This document shows, one piece after another, positions 6,914-12,515 of a stretch of 12,726 nt of DNA. The notes below the pieces were generated by a model that saw nothing but the letters and a program-made list of their open reading frames with translations, did not search any database and had not been told where the DNA came from. Source of the DNA: JAAYXU01 sp050942555. GTDB lineage: Bacteria; Bacillota; Clostridia; Christensenellales; UMGS416. How positions within the stretch are numbered: position 1 is the stretch's first letter; each line of letters opens with the position of its first letter. A program made the translations under genes and the position numbers. Location: assembly GCA_050942555.1 (NCBI GenBank), contig JBMNNN010000043.1:1-12726 (forward strand), in the 5' to 3' direction.

Positions 6914-7750
6914 ATGGTAAGGAACGTACGCTTCAGCCTGGCCGTATCGCAGGAGCGGCTGGGAGACGGCGCGCCGGTTCCACTGCAGGGCGGCATACTG
7001 CCCGCGATGGAGCGGGCCGCGGCGCTGGGCTACGACAGCGTGGAGCTTCATATACGCGACCCGCATAGCCTCGATGCCGAGCGGATCGCGCAGACGGCAG
7101 AGCGGCTGGGCATCACCGTGTCGGCCATCGCGACGGGCCTCGAGTACAGCCTCAACGGCCTGACGATGACGTCGCCCGACCCCGCGGTGCGGCAGAGGAT
7201 GCGCACGCGCTACCGGGAGCACATCGATCTGGCCGCCCGGCTGGGCGCCGTCGTCTTCCTGGGGATGTGCAGGGGCAACGCCGCATTCGCCGACATCCCC
7301 GCGCTTTGCGATCTTCTTGCCGATGAGATCGCGCCCGTCGCGCAGTACGCCCGCGAGCAGCGCGTCACGCTGGCGCTGGAGCCGATCGCATTCTACCTGA
7401 CGCGGATTCTCAATACCACCGGGGAGACGCTCGGATTCCTCGAGCGGCCCGGCATGCAGGATATCGGGCTGCTGCTGGATACCCACCATATGTTCATAGA
7501 GGATCCCGATGTCGCGGAAGCCTTCGCGTCGTGCCGGGGGCGCATCGCGCACGTCCACATATCCGACAGCAACCGACGGTATCCGGGCGCGGGCAACGTC
7601 GATTTCGCGGCGGTGGGCCGCGCGCTCATCGGTATCGGGTACGACCGGGCGGTATCGCTGGAGGTGCTGCCCTGGCCCGACGGCGAAACGGCGGCCAGGC
7701 GGGGCCTTGCCTGGATGCGCAGCGTCTGGGGAGACCAGTCCGCCCGGTAA
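6914..7750 (+). CDS. TIM-barrel sugar isomerase/epimerase, 5-keto-L-gluconate epimerase (IolO)-like
   Basis: This 278-residue protein is of the xylose-isomerase-like TIM-barrel superfamily (AP_endonuc_2 fold). Likely divalent-metal ligands are Glu156 (ALEP), Asp189 (LLLDTHH), His215 (HVHISDS) and Glu250 (SLEVLP). Several blocks (SVELHIRDP, ATGLEYSLNGL, ISDSNRRYPGAG) resemble, from memory, Thermotoga TM0416 (IolO), which interconverts 5-keto-L-gluconate and D-tagaturonate. The segment after the first metal Glu, PIAFYLTRILNT, lacks the NRYE seen in that enzyme, so the substrate pocket may differ. Hydroxypyruvate isomerase is an alternative and would also fit next to a GarR. GAGGAGG overlaps the preceding stop, 6 nt before the ATG. 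It is the last gene of the operon and converges on cobT with only 25 bp between. Confidence 0.85.
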   Translation: MVRNVRFSLAVSQERLGDGAPVPLQGGILPAMERAAALGYDSVELHIRDPHSLDAERIAQTAERLGITVSAIATGLEYSLNGLTMTSPDPAVRQRMRTRYREHIDLAARLGAVVFLGMCRGNAAFADIPALCDLLADEIAPVAQYAREQRVTLALEPIAFYLTRILNTTGETLGFLERPGMQDIGLLLDTHHMFIEDPDVAEAFASCRGRIAHVHISDSNRRYPGAGNVDFAAVGRALIGIGYDRAVSLEVLPWPDGETAARRGLAWMRSVWGDQSAR

Positions 7751-7775
7751 TGCCCTGGCGGCTTGCGGCCTGTGT

Positions 7776-8840
7776 CTATACGCCTTCCTTGCGGATATCG
7801 ACGAACTCGCTGTTGTCGATCGCGCCCTGCTCGAATGTGGCCATCTCGTTGCACACCCGCATCGCGGCCTCGATAATAAAGAACATGAGCGGGCAGCCCG
7901 TTCCCTCTCCGAGGCGCATATCGAGCGTCAGCGCCGGGGCGAGCTGCAGCTCGCGTATGGTGGGCACATATCCCGGCTCCTGGGAGCTGTGCGACGCGAA
8001 AAGGTAATCCCGCGCCCGCCCGTCGATGTGCACCGCGGTCAGCGCGGCTATCGCCGATATGAAGCCGTCCACGACGACCGGTATCCGTCGCTCCGCCGCG
8101 CCCAGGTAGAGTCCGGCCATCGCGGCGATATCGAGCCCGCCCACCTTGCTGAGAACGTCCAGCGGATCCGACCGATCGGGCCGGTTGATACGCAGCGCTT
8201 CCTCGATGACCACGATCTTCCGGCGGAGTCTCTCGTTGTCGATGCCCGCGCCGCGGCCCGTGATCTGCGGCACCGGCAGCCCCGTGAACGCCGCCAGCAT
8301 CGCGCTGCTGGTCGTCGTATTGCATATGCCCATCTCGCCCGCGCCCAGCAGGCGGACGCCCTCGTCAGCCGCCTCATGGGCCATCTGCGTCCCCACCTCC
8401 ATCGCGCGCAGCGCCTCCTCCCGCGTCATGGCCGGGCCCTGCGCGATGTCCGCGGTGCCGCGCCGCACCCTGCGGTACACCGTGCCGGGTATAGGCGCGT
8501 CGGCCGCGACGCCCACGTCCACCACGACAAGCTCGCAGCCCGCGTGCCGACAGAGCACGTTGATGCCGCACAGGCCGCGCGTCATGTTCGCGGTCTGTAT
8601 CGCCGTCACCGCCTGGGGCACCGGCGTGATGCTCTGCGCGTGCACGCCGTTGTCGGCGGCGAATACGACGACCCGGTTCCGGCCCGGCGTGCTGTGAACC
8701 TGACCGGTGATCCCGGCCAGCCGGATCGCGATTTCCTCCAATCGCCCCAGTGAGCCCACGGGCTTGACGAGCCCGTCGAGCCAGGCCCGGGCCTGTTCCA
8801 TCGCATCCGCGTCGAGCGCGGGTATCTCATATTTATTCAT
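7776..8840 (-). CDS. cobT: Nicotinate-nucleotide--dimethylbenzimidazole phosphoribosyltransferase
   Basis: The 354-residue enzyme activates the lower ligand base by moving phosphoribose from nicotinate mononucleotide to dimethylbenzimidazole, in the nucleotide loop assembly of cobalamin. Visible motifs are KPVGSLGRLE at 26-35, FAADNGV at 60-66 (the family usually has ADHG), GEMGICNTTTSSA at 168-180, TGRGAG in the middle, and LGEGTG with Glu312, the likely catalytic base. ATG at 8840 is chosen over an upstream ATG at 8885, because GGGAGG lies 6 nt before it and the upstream start falls inside the terminator hairpin. It stands alone, without cobU, cobS or cobC nearby, but the cobalamin riboswitch upstream confirms the pathway. 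It ends 25 bp from the convergent epimerase gene. Confidence 0.96.
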   Translation of the reverse strand: MNKYEIPALDADAMEQARAWLDGLVKPVGSLGRLEEIAIRLAGITGQVHSTPGRNRVVVFAADNGVHAQSITPVPQAVTAIQTANMTRGLCGINVLCRHAGCELVVVDVGVAADAPIPGTVYRRVRRGTADIAQGPAMTREEALRAMEVGTQMAHEAADEGVRLLGAGEMGICNTTTSSAMLAAFTGLPVPQITGRGAGIDNERLRRKIVVIEEALRINRPDRSDPLDVLSKVGGLDIAAMAGLYLGAAERRIPVVVDGFISAIAALTAVHIDGRARDYLFASHSSQEPGYVPTIRELQLAPALTLDMRLGEGTGCPLMFFIIEAAMRVCNEMATFEQGAIDNSEFVDIRKEGV

Positions 8841-8855
8841 CAAAAACCTCCCTTT

Positions 8856-8896
8856 AAAAATAAAGTTTCCGGATGCAAACAGCATCCGGAAACTTT
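8856..8896 (-). terminator. Intrinsic terminator of the cobalamin riboswitch
   Basis: Arms 8862-8876 (AAAGTTTCCGGATGC) and 8882-8896 form a perfect 15-bp stem with a 5-nt loop. On the minus strand the stem is followed by ATTTTTA. It lies between the aptamer and the cobT ribosome site, so it stops transcription before the gene when formed. Confidence 0.9.
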
Positions 8897-8914
8897 GCCT
8901 TCATTTCCGTACGC
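8882..8914 (-). promoter_or_regulatory. Antiterminator alternative to the cobT leader terminator
   Basis: On the minus strand GCGTACGGAAA (8914-8904) can pair with TTTCCGGATGC (8892-8882): 10 pairs including one G-U, with one A/G mismatch. This uses most of the first arm of the terminator, so the two structures exclude each other. The 5' arm abuts the 3' strand of aptamer helix P1, which is the usual way ligand binding is transmitted. Pairing was read by eye. Confidence 0.65.
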
Positions 8915-9064
8915 ATCGCCTGGCAGGTCTCCTGGCTCCGGGCTCGCGCGGCCTTCCCTTCCCGGCTCTGGCCGGTGGCATTGAAGCGCGCTACCGTATA
9001 CAGTGGCGGGTCCGCCGGGATTTGCACCCTGTTCCCTATTCTCCCCGAAGGGCACCCTGCGATG
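8914..9064 (-). promoter_or_regulatory. Cobalamin (AdoCbl-type) riboswitch aptamer
   Basis: Read on the minus strand, the region carries the conserved cobalamin aptamer blocks in order: a GGGTGCCC element, AGGGAACAGGGTGCAAATCC, GCGGACCCGCCACTGT (the B12-box region), GCCACCGG, and the terminal GGAGCCAGGAGACCTGCC. P1 can be closed by CATCGC (9064-9059) with GCGATG (8919-8914), with GCAGG/CCTGC as an inner alternative. It controls cobT: with cobalamin bound, the downstream terminator should form and expression fall. The Rfam family is the cobalamin riboswitch; subclass (AdoCbl or MeCbl) is not certain from reading alone. Confidence 0.95.
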
Positions 9065-9092
9065 TGTTCGTTATGTAGTTTTTTAAGATCAT

Positions 9093-10148
9093 TTACAGAT
9101 CGACGGCCACCGACGCACCGGTCCTCGCGCTCTCAAAGACAGCCTCTATGAGCTGCATCGTGCGCCGCACGCTTTCAGGCGTGACGATCAGCTCGGCGGT
9201 GCCGCGCAGCACGCCCACGAGATTCTCGTAAAGGGCGGTCCACGACTGCGTGGGGGGCGGAAGCTCCAGATTGTCGAAGCACTCGTCGGGCCACGGCGCC
9301 ATCGTGCGGGTAGGCCCTGCGGTGGTCGTGATGATGACGTTGCCCAGCTCGTCGATCGTATGCTTGACGACCGTAATGCCGCCCTTCTCGCCCGTAAAGT
9401 CGTCGATCGTCATCGTGCCCAGATCGCCCAGCACGAAGAAGCGCGGGGGCTTGCGCAGGCCGTAGGTTCCGACCTGTACATGGACCGACGGGCCGCCCTC
9501 GAACACGATCTCGACCTTGAAAAGGTCGTCCACGCCAGGATTGGCGAGGCTGAAAAGCTGGGCGAACACGGTCTTGATCTTCCGGTCGGGATACAGGCAC
9601 GTAAAGTGGTCCATGAGGTGCACGCCCCAGTCAAGCACCATGCCGCCGCCGTACTCGGGGAACGCGCGCCAGCCGTAGAACTTCGCGTTGTTGCCGAACA
9701 CCTTGCTCTCGATCGAATAGACCTTTCCCAGCGTGCCCTCCCTGATGACCTTGCACAACACCTGGTAGTCGCGATCCCAGCGGCGATTCTGGTGAACGGT
9801 GAACAGGCGGCCGGTTTCCTTCGACACGGCGATGATTTCGTCCAGTTCGGCGACCGACAGGGTCACCGGCTTTTCGCACATCGTGTGCTTGCCGGCCCGA
9901 AGCGCCTCAATCGAGAACTGCTTGTGCAGATGATTGGGCGTCGCCACCAGCACGAAGTTGATGTCGGGATCGGCCAGGAACTCCTCCCGGCTCTCGTACG
10001 CCTTCAGTCCGCTCTCACGGGCCGCCGCAAGACGCGCCGGATCGATGTCGTGCGCACTGACGACCTCAACGCCTTCGACCTGTGGCGCGTGGTTCAGGTG
10101 CCAGTTGCCCATACCGCCGAATCCCAGGATTCCCATTCTGATGGTCAT
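9093..10148 (-). CDS. Gfo/Idh/MocA-family NAD(P)-dependent oxidoreductase
   Basis: The 351-residue protein has the N-terminal Rossmann motif GILGFGGMGNWH (residues 6-17), the family signature CEKP at 91-94 with the catalytic Lys93, and the C-terminal-domain active-site block VLDWGVHLMDH with Asp173 and His177. HQNRRWD at 119-125 is typical of a subgroup that includes scyllo-inositol dehydrogenase-like and YhhX-like proteins. The substrate cannot be told from sequence; a polyol or sugar is likely. ATG 10148 has AGAGGGGA upstream; a second Met at position 5 is possible. It has its own promoter with a leader of about 42 nt and is divergent in neither direction: cobT and its riboswitch follow on the same strand 28 nt after the stop. 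Confidence 0.92.
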   Translation of the reverse strand: MTIRMGILGFGGMGNWHLNHAPQVEGVEVVSAHDIDPARLAAARESGLKAYESREEFLADPDINFVLVATPNHLHKQFSIEALRAGKHTMCEKPVTLSVAELDEIIAVSKETGRLFTVHQNRRWDRDYQVLCKVIREGTLGKVYSIESKVFGNNAKFYGWRAFPEYGGGMVLDWGVHLMDHFTCLYPDRKIKTVFAQLFSLANPGVDDLFKVEIVFEGGPSVHVQVGTYGLRKPPRFFVLGDLGTMTIDDFTGEKGGITVVKHTIDELGNVIITTTAGPTRTMAPWPDECFDNLELPPPTQSWTALYENLVGVLRGTAELIVTPESVRRTMQLIEAVFESARTGASVAVDL

Positions 10149-10196
10149 TGATAGTCCCCTCTACCCTTCATATGAAATAAAACCCCAACGTTGCGC

Positions 10197-10205
10197 ATTA
10201 TATCA
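10197..10205 (-). promoter_or_regulatory. Extended -10 promoter of the Gfo/Idh gene
   Basis: The minus strand reads TGATATAAT: a perfect -10 TATAAT (10202-10197) with TG one base upstream. The -35 region 17 bp further up (TGGTAA) is poor, which extended -10 promoters tolerate. The start point would be near 10190, about 42 nt before the ATG at 10148. Confidence 0.7.
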
Positions 10206-10262
10206 CAGCACGCTGCTTATTACCATATAAAAAGTTGTACAAAAGGGCGTTAATTTTGCATT

Positions 10263-10784
10263 TTACAGCCCATCCAGTATTGTTCGCCAGGCGGCGAGCT
10301 TGTCCTCAAACGCCAACGGATACGCCGGACTGGTCGAGGGAAGCAGATGCGTCCCGATGCCCGCGTCCTTAAGTAGATCGGTCGGCACGAACCGGAAAAA
10401 AAGCTGCTGGGCGGCGCGGCCGTTAAAATAGATATGGCGCAGCTCCGGGCACTTTTTTATTAGGCCGGGGATGTCGTTGGGAAGGCAATCGCGGATCGCC
10501 GCGTCGGCGCTGCCCGGCCTGCGGCACTGGGCCGCCACATCCCACAGCGCGATGCCGCGACGCAGGAGCCCGCGGCATCGCTCCTCATATCCCGCCTCCG
10601 GGTCCATTTGAAGGAGCGCCATCATGATAGGCCAGAACGCGTTGCGCGGGTGCGCGTAATACTGTCCCGCCTGCAGCGAGGCGACCCCCGGCATGCTGCC
10701 CAGTATAAGCGCGCGGCATCGGGCGTCCGCAATCGGGCGAAAGCTGCGGATTACCGGCGGCTCCGGCTCCCTTCCCGCGGTCAT
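10263..10784 (-). CDS. DNA glycosylase, hypoxanthine/uracil type (UDG family 6-like)
   Basis: The 173-residue protein belongs to the uracil-DNA glycosylase superfamily. Motif 1 is LILGSMPGVASLQAG with YYAHPRNAFW following (27-51), characteristic of the hypoxanthine-DNA glycosylase (family 6, DNA-deoxyinosine glycosylase) group; motif 2 is LLPSTSPAYP (147-156). Such enzymes remove deaminated bases, chiefly hypoxanthine, from DNA for base excision repair. Asn48 in the HPRN segment is the likely catalytic residue by analogy to family 6. The frame stays open to 11096 upstream, but ATG 10784 is chosen because CAGGAG lies 6 nt before it and homology starts just after. It overlaps a possible small ORF by ATGA. 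A clear terminator precedes it, so it has its own promoter, which I could not identify. Confidence 0.88.
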   Translation of the reverse strand: MTAGREPEPPVIRSFRPIADARCRALILGSMPGVASLQAGQYYAHPRNAFWPIMMALLQMDPEAGYEERCRGLLRRGIALWDVAAQCRRPGSADAAIRDCLPNDIPGLIKKCPELRHIYFNGRAAQQLFFRFVPTDLLKDAGIGTHLLPSTSPAYPLAFEDKLAAWRTILDGL

Positions 10785-10873
10785 GGCGCGCTCCTGCCGG
10801 GGATACCCGTTCGTCCCGCCGGATTCGGGAGGGATCCTCCGGAAGCTTTTATCGGCAAGACTAGAAAGCGCAT
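10781..10873 (-). CDS. Possible 30-residue ORF coupled to the glycosylase
   Basis: An ATG at 10873 preceded by AAAGGGGG with 7-nt spacing opens a 30-residue frame (MRFLVLPIKASGG...GRSAP) whose stop overlaps the glycosylase start as ATGA. I recognise no family. The N-terminus is hydrophobic and the rest is rich in Gly and Pro, as GC-rich noncoding sequence often is. It could be a translated leader that couples to the glycosylase, or chance. Confidence 0.25.
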   Translation of the reverse strand: MRFLVLPIKASGGSLPNPAGRTGIPGRSAP

Positions 10874-10918
10874 GCGGGTTCCCCCTTTCTTCGCTGCTGC
10901 CCATCGTATCCGAGCACC

Positions 10919-10949
10919 AAAAAAAGCCTGCGGACGGAACGCCCGGGGC
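10919..10949 (-). terminator. Intrinsic terminator after the 54-residue zinc-knuckle gene
   Basis: On the minus strand GCC-C-CGGGCG, loop TTC, CGTCCG-CA-GGC forms a 9-bp stem (one G-U pair) with a small internal loop, followed directly by seven T (10925-10919). It lies 41 nt beyond the stop at 10991 and separates that gene from the glycosylase. Confidence 0.7.
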
Positions 10950-10990
10950 CAAAGCGCCCGATGCAGACAGCGATATATGACGCAGAGTGG

Positions 10991-11155
10991 CTACAGCGGC
11001 TCGCTGTTGGTAAAGCTGGACTGGCGGCACCAGCTGCACTGCCCGTCCATCATCGAGGCGCAGCGAGAGCAAATGTACCCTTCGCATGTGGAACAAACGG
11101 ACATGCTGCGCGCATCATCTTCTTCGCCGCAATTGATACAGGATACCCGCGACAT
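10991..11155 (-). CDS. Small cysteine-rich (four CxxC) putative zinc protein
   Basis: The 54-residue protein MSRVSCINCGEEDD... contains four CxxC knuckles: Cys6/9, Cys21/24, Cys29/32 and Cys40/43, spaced 11, 4 and 7 residues apart. Eight cysteines in this layout should bind two zinc ions, either as two ribbons or interleaved like a RING/treble-clef cross-brace. Zinc binding is inferred, not shown. No other domain is present. ATG 11155 is chosen over one nine codons upstream because AAGGAGGT (11170-11163) is perfectly placed 7 nt before it. It lies downstream of the lipid kinase on the same strand, with a terminator between and another after. The ribosome site is in the loop of a 6-bp hairpin. 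I do not recognise the family and give no function. Confidence 0.75.
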   Translation of the reverse strand: MSRVSCINCGEEDDARSMSVCSTCEGYICSRCASMMDGQCSWCRQSSFTNSEPL

Positions 11156-11180
11156 GGGAAAGACCTCCTTCGGTTTTCCC
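11156..11180 (-). promoter_or_regulatory. Hairpin presenting the ribosome site of the zinc-knuckle gene
   Basis: On the minus strand GGGAAA (11180-11175) and TTTCCC (11161-11156) pair over 6 bp around a 13-nt loop that contains the complete AAGGAGGT. The ATG at 11155 follows the stem with no spacer. It could be a translational control site; at 6 bp it could also be coincidence. Confidence 0.45.
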
Positions 11181-11204
11181 ATTTATTTTCGGCCGGACCG
11201 CATG

Positions 11205-11235
11205 AAAAAATACCGGACAGGCCGCCGTGTCGCGG
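11205..11235 (-). terminator. Intrinsic terminator after the lipid kinase gene
   Basis: The minus strand reads CCG-C-GACA, loop CGGCGGCC, TGTC-CGG, then TATTTTTT. That is a 7-bp stem with one bulged base followed at once by a T-run. An overlapping GGCCGC/GCGGCC pairing (11220-11237) is possible but lies further from the T-run. It begins 5 nt after the kinase stop codon. Confidence 0.6.
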
Positions 11236-11240
11236 CCATA

Positions 11241-12110
11241 TTACGGAACGATCACCGGAATCGCGGCGGGAAGGATCGTTACCTGCGTCCGGTCAGCCTC
11301 GGCTACGCGCTCGCCGTCGGCCCCCACCGTGACGGGGCCTTCGGGATACTCAAGCGTCACGCTGCGGCACCTGTGAAAATGGGCGATCGGAAGCTTTTCG
11401 TGCTTACCCGATATATACAGGGGAAGAAGCCGGATGATCGTAGAGGGGCTTACGTTGTCCACGAAGCATACGTCCAGCATGCCGTCGAACGGGTCGGCAC
11501 AGGGCAGCGCCTTCATGCCTCCGCCCAGATGGGTCCCGCATCCGATATCCATGAGGAGTATCGGCTGCTCAAACGGCTGTCCGTCGAGCGTAAAGCGCAC
11601 CGGAACGCCGCGGAAGCGCGAGACCGTAAAGAATACCGCGACCAGATACGCGAGCCGCCCCAGCTTTTTAAACCGCTCGGCCTGGATCGCCACCGCGTTT
11701 CCAAAGCCGATGTTCGCGATGTTCATGAACAGCCGGTCGTTCACGCTCAGCGCGTCGGCCATGCGACGCCGGCCCGCCAGCACGACGTCGAGCGCGCGCA
11801 TCGGGTCGGCGGGAATGCCAAGGGCTCGGCAGTAATCGTTGCCCGATCCGCCGGGTATGACGCCCAGCGCCGCTCCGGTATCCCGCAGACCGGTGGCCAC
11901 CTCCCCCACCGAGCCGTCTCCTCCCACCGCGACGATGGTCGTATATCCGTCGGTAATGGCTTCCCTGGTCAGCGTGGTGGCGTGGCCGGGAAAGGCGGTG
12001 TAACGAATATCATGGGGAACCTTATCCCGGCTCAGGCGTCTGGCGATCCGCTCGATGATGCGCAGGGCCTTGCCCTTGCCCGCGATCGAGTTGACGATAA
12101 AACAAATCAT
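11241..12110 (-). CDS. Diacylglycerol kinase family lipid kinase (DgkB/YegS-like)
   Basis: The 289-residue protein has the DAGK catalytic domain: an N-terminal strand and nucleotide loop MICFIVNSIAGKGKA, GGDGSVGE at 63-70 (the GGDGT-type motif, here with Ser), and PGGSGNDYCRALGI at 86-99. The C-terminal beta-sandwich domain is also present (LYISGKHEK, TVGADGE). These enzymes phosphorylate diacylglycerol or a related lipid at the inner membrane face, recycling lipid in phospholipid or lipoteichoic acid turnover; the exact lipid is not predictable. An ATG at 12122 is also in frame, but ATG 12110 is preferred because GGAG lies 6 nt before it and the family usually begins right at this strand. 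It is driven by a good extended -10 promoter and followed by a terminator, so it is probably monocistronic. Confidence 0.9.
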   Translation of the reverse strand: MICFIVNSIAGKGKALRIIERIARRLSRDKVPHDIRYTAFPGHATTLTREAITDGYTTIVAVGGDGSVGEVATGLRDTGAALGVIPGGSGNDYCRALGIPADPMRALDVVLAGRRRMADALSVNDRLFMNIANIGFGNAVAIQAERFKKLGRLAYLVAVFFTVSRFRGVPVRFTLDGQPFEQPILLMDIGCGTHLGGGMKALPCADPFDGMLDVCFVDNVSPSTIIRLLPLYISGKHEKLPIAHFHRCRSVTLEYPEGPVTVGADGERVAEADRTQVTILPAAIPVIVP

Positions 12111-12149
12111 AATGCGCTCCATCTGTTCTTATCTGTCGTATTGCTCACC

Positions 12150-12158
12150 ATTATACCA
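12150..12158 (-). promoter_or_regulatory. Extended -10 promoter of the lipid kinase gene
   Basis: The minus strand reads TGGTATAAT: a perfect TATAAT (12155-12150) with TG one base before. No good -35 is present at 16-18 bp. The start point would be near 12143, giving a leader of about 33 nt to the ATG at 12110. In the rest of 12159-12287 I see no gene or clear structure. Confidence 0.7.
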
Positions 12159-12295
12159 CAAAGACGCGCAAATCGACATTGCCTGTCGCATTCTTTGCAG
12201 CCGACAGCAGCGGGAGCAGCCCCCGACTTTCAGTTATATGCATTTTTCTACGATGAAATCCGGCACATACGATCGGAATGGCCTTTAATCGAGTA

Positions 12296-12352
12296 GGGGA
12301 GATTTACTCTCCCCTCTCACACCACCGTACGTGCCGTTCGGCATACGGTGGT
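12296..12352 (-). ncRNA. Group II intron domains V and VI
   Basis: Domain V on the minus strand: ACCACCGTA pairs with TACGGTGGT (9 bp), then a two-base CG bulge on the 3' side, then TGCC/GGCA closed by a GAAC tetraloop. This lower helix, bulge and short capped upper helix is the diagnostic shape of the catalytic domain V. Domain VI is GGGGAGA/TCTCCCC with a 5-nt loop, followed by CTACTCGAT, where an unpaired A could serve as branch point. The bulged A itself was not assigned with confidence. Confidence 0.8.
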
Positions 12353-12460
12353 TCAACATAACTTCAGAGCATGACGCTCATTGTAGTAATCTAAACAGCT
12401 GATAAGCCCGCTTTGTGCCAGCTTTTCTTTTGATATTGCTCTCACTACGCATGTTTTCGT
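12353..12460 (-). pseudogene. C-terminal remnant of a group II intron reverse transcriptase/maturase
   Basis: A minus-strand frame of 35 residues ends with TGA at 12353, directly before domain V. It includes VVRAISKEKLAQSG and CLDYYNERHALKL, which resembles the last residues of group II intron maturases (a ..ALSNERLAxxGL..YY.. pattern, from memory). Beyond 12460 the frame stays open into the IS end but no longer looks like maturase. Reverse transcriptase motifs are not in the window. The remnant has no start of its own. Confidence 0.6.
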
Positions 12461-12486
12461 GATAAGGTATACTATTTTTCGCACAA

Positions 12487-12515
12487 TTGAAAAGGGCGTT
12501 CAGGTCGTGTAGGAT
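12487..12515 (+). promoter_or_regulatory. Transposase promoter inside the IS left end
   Basis: A -35 TTGAAA at 12487-12492, a 17-bp spacer and a -10 TAGGAT at 12510-12515 precede the transposase. The start point would be near 12522, 36 nt before the ATG. The spacer and the -10 coincide with the first arm of the inverted repeat that covers the ribosome site. Confidence 0.55.

Larger units (their letters stand above)
12288..12460 (-). mobile_element. 3' end of a group II intron, interrupted by an IS
   Basis: On the minus strand a maturase C-terminus (12460-12353) is followed at once by intron domain V (12352-12321) and domain VI (12314-12296), the correct order for a group II intron 3' end. 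The intron probably ends close to 12288-12291 (CTACTCGAT). The rest of the intron is separated by the IS that begins at 12461 and would lie beyond the window. Base composition is lower in GC than in the chromosomal genes, which fits acquired DNA. Confidence 0.75.

Noticed and set aside
7751..7775. Bidirectional terminator between the epimerase gene and cobT
   Set aside because: The 25-bp gap has no convincing stem with a T-run on either strand.
10241..10251. AAAAGGGCGTT shared with the IS left end at 12490-12500, as a possible IS scar
   Set aside because: An 11-bp match is expected by chance several times in a window this long, and flanking bases do not continue the match.
10785..11096. N-terminal extension of the glycosylase by about 104 residues
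   Set aside because: It runs through an intrinsic terminator and part of the zinc-knuckle gene, has no homology, and the ATG at 10784 has a good ribosome site.
10608..12296. A 562-codon plus-strand open frame across the glycosylase, zinc-knuckle and kinase genes
   Set aside because: It is antisense to three genes with clear family motifs and ribosome sites; its product shows no recognisable motif and is rich in Arg/His/Pro, as shadow frames in GC-rich DNA are.
12296..12314. GGGGAGA/TCTCCCC hairpin as an intrinsic terminator
   Set aside because: No T-run follows on either strand, and its position right after a well-formed domain V fits intron domain VI.
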